A DNA stretch of 64,000 nt from Catellatospora methionotrophica (GTDB lineage: Bacteria > Actinomycetota > Actinomycetes > Mycobacteriales > Micromonosporaceae). The stretch spans positions 1-64,000 of the forward strand of contig NZ_JAAOTJ010000005.1 of assembly GCF_011297335.1 (NCBI RefSeq), given 5' to 3'. Position 1 is the stretch's first letter; each line of letters starts with the position of its first letter. A program made the translations under genes and the position numbers. Below the pieces are notes generated by a model. The model ran no database searches. It saw nothing but the letters and a program-made list of their open reading frames with translations, and had not been told where the DNA came from. Of the stretch, positions 57,715 to 64,000 are shown piece by piece.

Positions 57715-58725
57715 TCAGCGCTTGCTCTTGGGATCGAGCGCGTCGCGGAGTCCGTCGCCGAAGAGGTTGAAGGCCAGCACGGTGATGAAGATCGCCATGC
57801 CGGGGAAGAACATGAAGTGGACCACCGAGTTGCGCGCCGCGTCCGAGAGCAGACCGCCCCAGGTGACCCCGGGCTCGCCGACGACCTGCCGCTGCACGCC
57901 GACGCCGAGGAACGACAGCGCCGCCTCGAACAGGATGTTCGTCGGGATCAGCAGGGTGGCGTAGACCAGGATGGGCGCCACCAGGTTCGGCAGCATCTCC
58001 TTGACGATGATGTACGGCCCGCGCGCGCCCAGGCTGCGGGCGGCGTCGACGAACTCGCGCTCACGCAGCGACAGCGTCTGGCCCCGCACGATGCGCGCGA
58101 TGTACGGCCAGTTGAAGAAGCCGATGATGAAGATCAGCAGGGCGATGCGCAGGGAGTTGCCGGACAGCCCGAAGGCCTTGTCGGGCAGTACGCCGACCAG
58201 CGCGATCGCGAACAGCAGCAGGGGGAACGCCAGGAAGACGTTCATCAGGAAGCTGATGACGGTGTCCACGATGCCGCCGAAGAAGCCGGCGATGACGCCC
58301 ATGGTCGAGCCGATCAGCACCGACACCAGGGTGGCCAGGAAGGCGATCAGCAGCGAGACGCGCGCCCCGTAGACGACCTCGCTGAACAGGTCGCGGCCGT
58401 TCTGCGGCTCCAGGCCGAACAGGAAGTCGCCGCTGATGCCGCTGTTCTCGAAGAACAGGAAGTCGCCGCGGGGCAGGCCGCCCAGTTCGGCCGCGAGCAG
58501 CGCGTTGTCCTGGTGGAACTCGTTCGGGGGGTGGCCGAACCAGCCGACGATCAACGGGGCGAAGACCGCCATGAAGATCAGCAGGATCACCGTTATGCCG
58601 CCGGCCATCGCCGCCTTGTCGCGCTTGAGGCGCGTCCAGGCGATCCGGCCGAGGGAGCGCCCCTCGATCGCCTTCGCAGGCACCTTGGTCGCCTCGGGGG
58701 CCGAGGTGTCGGTTCGCGTGGCCAT
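57715..58725 (-). CDS. oppC: Oligopeptide ABC permease OppC-like
   Basis: A 336-aa permease with an N-terminal cytoplasmic stretch and six TM helices. The EAA loop is EFVDAARSLGARGPYIIVKEM; the conserved LGVGVQ segment follows (ALSFLGVGVQ). ATG 58725. It is the first gene of the operon C-A-B-D-F on the minus strand, 70 nt before oppA. The promoter must lie in the AT-richer region upstream to about 59.1 kb. Confidence 0.93.
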   Translation of the reverse strand: MATRTDTSAPEATKVPAKAIEGRSLGRIAWTRLKRDKAAMAGGITVILLIFMAVFAPLIVGWFGHPPNEFHQDNALLAAELGGLPRGDFLFFENSGISGDFLFGLEPQNGRDLFSEVVYGARVSLLIAFLATLVSVLIGSTMGVIAGFFGGIVDTVISFLMNVFLAFPLLLFAIALVGVLPDKAFGLSGNSLRIALLIFIIGFFNWPYIARIVRGQTLSLREREFVDAARSLGARGPYIIVKEMLPNLVAPILVYATLLIPTNILFEAALSFLGVGVQRQVVGEPGVTWGGLLSDAARNSVVHFMFFPGMAIFITVLAFNLFGDGLRDALDPKSKR

Positions 58726-59092
58726 ATACCGGCTGCCTCCCTGCGGAGGCGACGACGTCGCACCGTCACGCCCGGACGGGCGGGTGGCGGTGCGCCGCGC
58801 GCGACATCCGCTCGGTTGTTACCTGCGTGATTCGCGCCGCCCGACCCTCTGTCCACCGTGGGGGCGGTCGGATGACAGGGCGACAGCGGTGGAGTGTGGT
58901 GCACGCCACCGCATGATCAGAGCATTCTTCGCAAGTTCGCCCGGCGTCAAGCTCACAGGGTGCCCGTAACCAAGTTCAGGCCGGTCCGTGATGAGGGCGT
59001 TATAAAAATAGGACGCCTGGTACGAAGAAAATCGCAGGTAAAAGCCAAGAAGATATCAAGCTATGCGAATCTTTGCGGTATCGCCAGGCCGC
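58726..59092. other. 367-nt region upstream of the opp operon, with AT-rich patch
   Basis: No gene is supportable. From about 58990 to 59085 the base composition turns sharply AT-rich (GTTATAAAAATAGG, GAAGATATCAAGC), unlike the rest of the region. On the minus strand this could hold the opp promoter (for example TTGATATC and TATTTTTATAAC segments). Confidence 0.5.
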
Positions 59093-59686
59093 TCAGAGGG
59101 TCCGTCGGCCCTCAAAAGCGCGACCGAGAGTGATCTCATCGGCGTACTCGAGGTCGCCGCCGACGGGCAGGCCGCTCGCCAGCCGGGACACCGTGATGCC
59201 CATCGGCTTGACCAGCAGGGCGAGATACGTCGCGGTCGCCTCGCCCTCGGTGTTCGGGTCCGTGGCGAGGATCAGCTCGGTCACCTGTCCCGACGCGAGC
59301 CGGGCCATCAGCTCACGAATGCGCAGGTGGTCGGGCCCGATGCCCTCCAGTGGATTGATCGCCCCGCCGAGCACGTGGTAGCGGCCGCGGAACTCGTTGG
59401 TCCGCTCGATCGCTACGACGTCCTTGGGCTCCTCGACCACGCACAGCGCGTCGTCACGCCGCCGCGGATCGCGGCAGATGCGGCACTGCTCCTCCTCGGC
59501 GACGTTGAAGCAGAGCACGCAGAAGCGCACCTGCTCCTTCACCCGGGAGAGCGCGGCGGCCAGCCGCTTGATGTCGGTCGGATCGGCCGACAGCACATGG
59601 AACGCGATGCGCTGGGCGCTCTTGGGCCCCACTCCGGGAAGCCGGCCGAGCTCGTCGATGAGGTCCTGGATCGCGCCTTCGTACAC
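59093..59686 (-). CDS. recR: Recombination mediator RecR
   Basis: A 197-aa protein that acts with RecF/RecO to load RecA at gaps. The HhH region [18 protein letters not shown], the zinc finger C-x2-C-x8-C-x2-C ([16 protein letters not shown]) and the Toprim motif [12 protein letters not shown] are present. It follows ybaB by 12 nt on the same strand, the standard pair. Confidence 0.97.
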   Translation of the reverse strand: MYEGAIQDLIDELGRLPGVGPKSAQRIAFHVLSADPTDIKRLAAALSRVKEQVRFCVLCFNVAEEEQCRICRDPRRRDDALCVVEEPKDVVAIERTNEFRGRYHVLGGAINPLEGIGPDHLRIRELMARLASGQVTELILATDPNTEGEATATYLALLVKPMGITVSRLASGLPVGGDLEYADEITLGRAFEGRRTL

Positions 59687-59698
59687 GGTCGGCCGGGC

Positions 59699-60028
59699 CT
59701 AGAAGGGCAGGCCCATGCCGCCGAGACCGGCGGACAGCGGACCCATCTTCTGCTCGGTGAGCTTGCGCACCTCGTCGGCGGCGTTGGTGAACGCGGCGGA
59801 CACCAGGTCCTCCAGCGTCTCCACGTCCTCGGGGTCGACCGCCTTCGGGTCGATGGAGATGCTGCGGAACTCCCCGGAACCGGTCATCTTCACGGTGACC
59901 AGGCCACCCCCGGCCGTGCCGGTGATCTCGGCGTCCGCCAGCGCCGCCTGCGCCGAGGCCAGCTGCGCCTGCATCTTCTGCGCCTGCTTCATCAGCTGCT
60001 GCATGTTCGGCTGTCCACCGGGCCGCAT
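59699..60028 (-). CDS. ybaB: YbaB/EbfC nucleoid-associated protein
   Basis: A 109-aa DNA-binding protein that forms dimers. [19 protein letters not shown] is the characteristic N-terminal helix, then [22 protein letters not shown] and a C-terminal [12 protein letters not shown] tail. It is co-transcribed with recR. SRP RNA lies just upstream on the same strand. Confidence 0.94.
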   Translation of the reverse strand: MRPGGQPNMQQLMKQAQKMQAQLASAQAALADAEITGTAGGGLVTVKMTGSGEFRSISIDPKAVDPEDVETLEDLVSAAFTNAADEVRKLTEQKMGPLSAGLGGMGLPF

Positions 60029-60137
60029 CGCCGCACTCCCCTACCACTCACGGATGTCGCCCTCAGCCTAGTCCCCGCCACCGTCACGAAAATCGATCAT
60101 GGAGTGCGGAGCGCCGCACGGCGGGGCGTGGGCATGA

Positions 60138-60226
60138 AAGGGCCCCCGTGCACCCGGTATTGCCTGCTTATCCTTGCTGCCTTCCGGCCCTGGGGAGGTT
60201 CACAGGGTGCCGCCGCACGGGGGCGA
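60138..60226 (-). ncRNA. ffs: Signal recognition particle RNA (4.5S type)
   Basis: On the minus strand, GCCCCCGTGC and GCACGGGGGC (60215-60224 with 60142-60151) form the terminal stem. Between them is the conserved SRP apical domain, GGGCCGGAAGGCAGCAAGG, with the asymmetric loop GGAAG and AGCA that bind Ffh. An rRNA-like small size of about 85 nt fits bacterial short-type SRP RNA. It lies between ybaB and tRNA-Ser; the ends are approximate. Confidence 0.92.
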
Positions 60227-60289
60227 TGCAAACTGTACCCGGTGGGGGTGCACGTGCCGACCCCGGCCCCGGTATGTATCCTTCTCGAC

Positions 60290-60374
60290 GGAGGATTCGC
60301 CTAGAGGCCTAGGGCGCACGCTTGGAAAGCGTGTTGGGATAAAACCCTCACGAGTTCGAATCTCGTATCCTCCG
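60290..60374 (+). tRNA. tRNA-Ser (anticodon GGA)
   Basis: An 85-nt class II tRNA. Acceptor GGAGGAT/ATCCTCC pairs perfectly with discriminator G. The anticodon arm CACGC-TTGGAAA-GCGTG gives GGA. A long variable arm is present, then GAGTTCGAATCTC as T-arm. It reads UCC and UCU. A truncated integrase is immediately downstream, so its 3' end probably served as an attachment site. Confidence 0.97.
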
Positions 60375-60390
60375 CTCTCACGAGCTGCAA

Positions 60391-60431
60391 CGACAAGAGG
60401 GCCAGCCCGAACCGGGCTGGCCCTCTTGTCG
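60391..60431. terminator. Strong hairpin after tRNA-Ser
   Basis: Perfect 19-bp arms CGACAAGAGGGCCAGCCCG / CGGGCTGGCCCTCTTGTCG with a 3-nt loop, 16 nt after the tRNA and before the convergent recombinase remnant. Confidence 0.85.
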
Positions 60432-60463
60432 TCTCTGGTCTCAGTTCTGGTCTCAGTCAGGCT

Positions 60464-61117
60464 CTAGACCAGGGCCGGGACACCACTGGCTCCGTCGTCC
60501 TTGTCGCGCTTCTTGCGCTTCTTTTCCTTCTTCGTCCGCTTCCAGATCACTCCCCCGACCTGCTTCGCCACGTCCTTCCGGATGGAGTCCGTGAGGTGCT
60601 GGTAACGGGCAGCCATGCCCGCACTCGACCAACCCATGAGCCCCATCACGGCCCGCTGCTGGACTCCCAACACCAGCAGCACAGTGGCGGCCGTGTGACG
60701 TGCGTCATGCAACCGGCCATCGCGCAGGCCTGCAGCGGCCAGCAGCCGTTTCCACTCCCGGTAGTCCGTATTCGGGCTTAGCGGCCCACCGGTCGGGCTC
60801 GCGAACACCCAGCCGCCCTCAGCCCAAAGCTGAGCGGCCGTAACTCGCTCCTTTTCCTGCTCGTCGCGGTGCGCCCCCAGTAGCTCGACCAGCTCTGCGG
60901 GCAGGCCGACACGGCGGCGGCCAGCGCGGGACTTGGTCTTGTCCGTGGCTGCGTTGGTCTGCTGCTTCTGCGGGCAGTAGCCGGGCTTACGTCCACAGGT
61001 GTCGCCGCAACCGTGGGCGTAGGTCGGCCGCAGGCGGCTGCGTCGGACTCGTAGCTCTCCCCCGCTCAGGTCGACATCGATCGCAATTGTCAGCATCGGA
61101 AGAGGCGATAGAGGCAT
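60464..61117 (-). pseudogene. 5'-truncated tyrosine recombinase (integrase)
   Basis: About 215 aa, only the catalytic C-terminal half of a phage-type integrase. It keeps the box II residues His and Arg in LHDARHTAATVLL, the H/W position as Trp in MGWSSAGMA, and the nucleophile Tyr in ARYQHL. The N-terminal arm-binding and core-binding domains and the first catalytic Arg are missing: the sequence enters the fold at AIDVDLSGGELRVRR and is replaced upstream by HAD-hydrolase DNA. A zinc-like insert (CGDTCGRKPGYC) is seen. Its position beside tRNA-Ser marks an old integration. It is unlikely to be active. Confidence 0.85.
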
Positions 61118-61434
61118 ACCTGATGAAGCGCGGCATCAGGGTCGCAGTCGGGCCGATAGTCGGCCGAGCGCGCGCTCGTCCAGATCTCATGAAACCGCAC
61201 CCATGGTCCGTGATGAGTGCCCTGGACAAGCTCGGCGAACCTGCCAGCGCTGCTGTGCTCGTGGGTGACTCACGTACCGACATGGAGGTGTCGGTCGCAA
61301 CCGGCGTCTTAGGTATCGGATTCGCCAACAAGCAGGGCAAGAGTGAAGTGCTGCGGAGCGCTGGTGCTGCGGTAATCGTCGCAGGCCCAGATGGGATGGC
61401 ACTGCTCGTCGATGCAATGGGCTTGATCCACTGA
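61087..61434 (+). pseudogene. 5'-truncated HAD-family hydrolase
   Basis: About 115 aa equal to the C-terminal half of an actinobacterial HAD phosphatase. Motif III region RPDLMKPHPW and motif IV VGDSRTDMEVS are present, followed by GIGFANKQGKSEVLRSAGA. The N-terminal nucleophile motif (DxDxT/V) and motif II are absent. It overlaps the recombinase remnant head-to-head; both lose homology within about 10-20 bp of 61080. A single deletion junction explains both truncations. Confidence 0.8.
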
Positions 61435-61735
61435 TCTTGGATCCTGGGTATGGAGATCACTACAACTTCAAAGCCACGCATCGGGGCCGCCATTGGCGGC
61501 CTCGTTGTGTTCACGGCTGCGGCGTGTGGCGTAGGCGTGCCGACTGTGGGCTCGTTCTGCTGAGGTTATTCAGCGAGGCCTGGTGTCACGCCGTAGCTGT
61601 AACCATCAAAATGCGACCTGATCAAGGTCGAGGACCGGAGCACGATCTCGTGACTTAGTTGCCGTCAGCGATCCGACAGACGAATGGCCGCCTGGTTACT
61701 TGTACTCGCCGGGCCGTGGGCCGAGGCTCCTCTAC
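61435..61735. other. 300-nt region without a gene
   Basis: Composition is lower in GC than the core genome. No supportable reading frame or repeat is seen; it should contain the promoter of the membrane-protein gene. Confidence 0.4.
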
Positions 61736-62605
61736 ATGACGACGGCCCAAAGGCTACCCGATTCGGTTTCAAATTACCATGACGAGGTCAAAGAAGCCGA
61801 GGCTAGAAACGAAGCAAACCGCCGCAGCCATGCCGCCTATGATCGCACTGATCTTATGAAAGACCCCCGATATTTGGCTGCCAAGGAAAAGGCTAGATTC
61901 GGGGTTCGCCTTGGTACTGGCATCTTGTGTCTTGCGGGAATGGCTTACTCTCTTCGGCAAACAATAGCCCTCGACGTGTCATCAACTTCTTGGATCGCTA
62001 TCTGTGTCGGAGCCGGGTTTGTCGGACTGGCTTTGGCAATGACCGCCACCTGGTCGGATGCCATGGCGCGCGTGGCGTTCTATGAGAAGATCGAGTCGGA
62101 CGCCATATCCGCCGCCGGTCAAGCTATCCGCGATGTGACAGGCGGGAGCGATACCGTCGGGTTGCTGAACGCAAATCAGCGTCAAATGGAAGCGTATGCA
62201 TCTATCGCACGCAGCCAGGCCGCCACTTCGTATCGCGCTAGCCAGGTCGCCATGGGGGCGGGCCTCGTCCTGCTGGTCATTGGTGGAGCATGTGCATACT
62301 TCATTACGGATCCTGCAGCAAAGATTGCAACAGCGACCCTCGCCGGGGTGGGCACCCTGGTCGGCGGCTACATTTCCCGAACGTATATTGCGGTGCAGTA
62401 CCGCGCAATGGAGCAAATGACTTATTACTTCCGTGAACCGCAGGTGCAGAGCTACATCCTGACAGCCGAGCGTATTGCTCACCAACTCGATGCCGAAGAG
62501 CGAAGCCAAGCCCTAGGCAGTATCATTGACGCAACCCTAAGTCGCTTGCTCGAGAATCCCGAGGAAGCCTCCGCTAGAGGCTCCGGGAAGCTGCCGACAA
62601 GTTGA
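61736..62605 (+). CDS. Four-TM protein resembling TRADD-N-associated 2TM domains
   Basis: A 289-aa protein of lower GC than its neighbours. A charged N-terminus (about 1-55) is followed by two TM helices (about 57-105), a helical linker, the segment LNANQRQMEAYASIARSQAATSYRASQ split by no gaps, then two more TM helices (about 172-222) and a C-terminal helix (YYFREPQVQSYILTAERIA). The QAxxSYRxSQxAM...GYIxxT pattern around the second TM pair resembles the TRADD-N-associated 2TM domain found in bacterial conflict systems. That match is from memory and needs a profile search. ATG 61736 has GAGG upstream; TTG 61700 is an alternative. Confidence 0.6.
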   Translation: MTTAQRLPDSVSNYHDEVKEAEARNEANRRSHAAYDRTDLMKDPRYLAAKEKARFGVRLGTGILCLAGMAYSLRQTIALDVSSTSWIAICVGAGFVGLALAMTATWSDAMARVAFYEKIESDAISAAGQAIRDVTGGSDTVGLLNANQRQMEAYASIARSQAATSYRASQVAMGAGLVLLVIGGACAYFITDPAAKIATATLAGVGTLVGGYISRTYIAVQYRAMEQMTYYFREPQVQSYILTAERIAHQLDAEERSQALGSIIDATLSRLLENPEEASARGSGKLPTS

Positions 62606-63116
62606 ACCGTCGATCCGGTCCAAGGCGATGGCAGCTCATTTTTTTAATCATCGATTCGTATCCGCTGGTCCTCGCTGTCTTAGTGCGAGAAGAATACGGT
62701 TTGCCAACGACCGTACGTCAGCACTGAGCAGACCGCTCGGCACGAGCGCGAAGAGGTTGACCGGCACCTCATGGGCACTCCGGAGAAGGCGGAGGCCCTG
62801 ATCCCGATGAAGCGCGCCGAAGAGGCGGCTCGCAACATTCCTGGCAGGTACTGGATCGCGGCTGCCAACCCTGCTGCCGCTGCGCACGCGCTTACAGGCC
62901 GTCTCGACGTGGACGTATCGCCCATCGCGGTTCTTACGGCCAGTGAGATCACCGTTTCATCGCGGTGGTGCCGTCCCGCCCGCCGCCGGCCAGGCAATGC
63001 CTTCGCGGAACCGGCTACCTGGTCAAGGTTGTTGCTCCAGTTGGGAACCATCTTGACCAGAGCCAGAACCGCGTCCACTACGCGTGGGCCGACGGCGGAC
63101 GGAATTGCAGGAGTGT
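62606..63116. other. 511-nt region with no convincing gene
   Basis: A plus-strand open frame (62771-63166, possibly open from about 62690) reads like protein for 80 residues (PMKRAEEAARNIPGRYW, LDVDVSPIAVLTASEITVSS) and then turns Arg-rich, overlapping the next gene. It may be a decayed gene. No domain is recognised. Confidence 0.4.
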
Positions 63117-63899
63117 CTACTTGTAGAGCGCGATCACGTGAACGATGGCTCCCGGTCCCACGATGAAGTGGTCATGCGTGGAGTCGTCCGCCTTCTTGCT
63201 GGCCTTGCGGCGCTGTTCGCGGTTCATGAAGCCCATGCCGGAAATGTCGACAGCCAATTCCCGCTGCCCTGCCGCCAGGAAGTCTTCGATCTGGCCGAAC
63301 AGTTGGAATGTGCCTTCTAGGTGCTCCAGGGGAACGAGGAGTCCCGTCTTGCCGAGTCTGCATAGAAACTTGTACTTGGGGTTACCTTCGGCGGCCGCCA
63401 CAACTGAATACCGGTCGCTCCCCCCGTCGGCTCCGTACTGCGACAGTCTCTGCATCTGCTGAGCCGTCTCGTCCTCGACCGAGTCCGTGAAGGCCTGCAT
63501 CAGCGTGACCAGTGGACCCAGATCCTTTGCCGCCGCAAGTGCGCGGGAGACGGTAGGAACAGTGATGTCGACCGAAAGGTTGATGAGCGAGCCCTTGTCG
63601 AGACAGGCCCAATCGTCATCGGTCAGGCCGTCGAGGTCCCAGATCTCTCGCGGATCGCTGGAGCGAAGGAGTCTGAACAGTTTTTCGACCTTGGATGCGG
63701 CGTTCTGTCGGACGTTGCTTTCGACACCCCTCGTGGTACTGCGCTCACCACCCAGCTTGGTGCCGAATACGCCACCCTCCCCGGACAGTCCACGCTGGCG
63801 CTCCTCCGTGCGCGTCTCGTCTTCCAAAATGCCGAGTTCGAGCGCCCCCAGGTAATCGTCGATGGTTGCATCGTCGCGGTACTGAAAGCGACGCAGCAT
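63117..63899 (-). CDS. Hypothetical protein resembling DUF6414
   Basis: A 260-aa soluble protein. It starts MLRRFQYRDDATIDDYLGALE, followed by a Gly/Ser-rich charged stretch and ASKVEKLFRLLRSSDP. That start and the EGGVFGTKLGGE region recall DUF6414 proteins (a Y-L-D-x4-L-x2-YLxQLEGG-type beginning), whose function is unknown. The C-terminal half is beta-rich with HDHFIVGPGAIVHVIALYK at the end. ATG 63899 has GGGGGAA upstream. It is the last gene in the window and convergent with the TM-protein gene. Family assignment is tentative. Confidence 0.6.
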   Translation of the reverse strand: MLRRFQYRDDATIDDYLGALELGILEDETRTEERQRGLSGEGGVFGTKLGGERSTTRGVESNVRQNAASKVEKLFRLLRSSDPREIWDLDGLTDDDWACLDKGSLINLSVDITVPTVSRALAAAKDLGPLVTLMQAFTDSVEDETAQQMQRLSQYGADGGSDRYSVVAAAEGNPKYKFLCRLGKTGLLVPLEHLEGTFQLFGQIEDFLAAGQRELAVDISGMGFMNREQRRKASKKADDSTHDHFIVGPGAIVHVIALYK

Positions 63900-64000
63900 A
63901 ATTCCCCCTAGTCGGTGCGGCTCCCCAGGCCTGAAACCACGCTAGCAAGGTCCAGAACTACCATCTCGAAGAGACGTTACCGTTGGGTAGCTCCGCATCG
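63900..64000. other. Upstream region of the DUF6414-like gene at window edge
   Basis: 101 nt that should include its promoter; nothing else is recognisable before the window ends. Confidence 0.3.

Noticed and set aside
62771-63166. Plus-strand frame of 131 aa
   Set aside because: Protein-like for part of its length only, ends inside the opposite gene, and matches no family I know; kept only as a note on the region.

Overview
The window is very GC-rich, with many GTG and TTG starts, 4-nt overlapping stop/start pairs, a WhiB regulator, type VII secretion genes and a chaplin-domain surface protein. Together these point to a filamentous actinomycete. I infer Micromonosporaceae, but no rRNA is present to confirm it. 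Nearly everything up to about 60.4 kb looks chromosomal core; the last 3.5 kb looks like accessory DNA.

Layout. 0-3.9 kb: tilS, a DacB/PBP4 carboxypeptidase with a long repetitive N-terminal tail, and ppa. 4.1-11.1 kb: part of a type VII secretion locus (eccC on the minus strand; eccD and mycP on the plus strand). 11.1-16.7 kb: a minus-strand operon CapA-like / nth / TlpA-like / NUDIX / marP, divergent from crp. 17.1-18.3 kb: a three-chaplin-domain secreted protein. 18.6-27.3 kb: minus-strand acyl-CoA carboxylase pair (the beta-like subunit is unusually small), a Ser/Thr kinase, a large adenylate cyclase/AAA/TPR protein and a metallo-beta-lactamase fold hydrolase. 27.5-36.3 kb: RidA-like protein, a 52-aa protein, a proline-rich membrane protein, two Get3/ArsA-type ATPases, WhiB4-like, PonA2-like, YqeY-like, a phosphoesterase and tRNA-Pro. 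The gene order from marP to the phosphoesterase resembles Mycobacterium tuberculosis Rv3671c-Rv3683. 36.4-44.4 kb: acetyltransferase, GAF/GGDEF protein, asd-lysC (with an internal start for a LysC beta subunit) and leuA preceded by a leader peptide and hairpin. 44.5-50 kb: MFS exporter, secreted HNH-type nuclease, surface proteins and a peptide-binding lipoprotein. 50.2-60.4 kb: dnaX, an oligopeptide ABC operon, recR, ybaB, SRP RNA and tRNA-Ser(GGA).

The region from about 60.46 kb to the end follows tRNA-Ser. It holds a 5'-truncated tyrosine recombinase fused head-to-head to a 5'-truncated HAD hydrolase, then a four-TM protein resembling TRADD-N-associated membrane domains, and a protein resembling DUF6414. 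This is a degraded integrative element with candidate conflict or signalling genes.

A second layer of structure is a set of long intergenic inverted repeats. One family has four copies (41-103, 3912-3974, 18513-18573, 52436-52498) with conserved 21-nt outer arms and variable cores. Three of the four lie between convergent genes. A second family has two copies (38905-38950, 44370-44415), both between convergent genes. Single long inverted repeats lie at 27367-27431 and 37035-37095.
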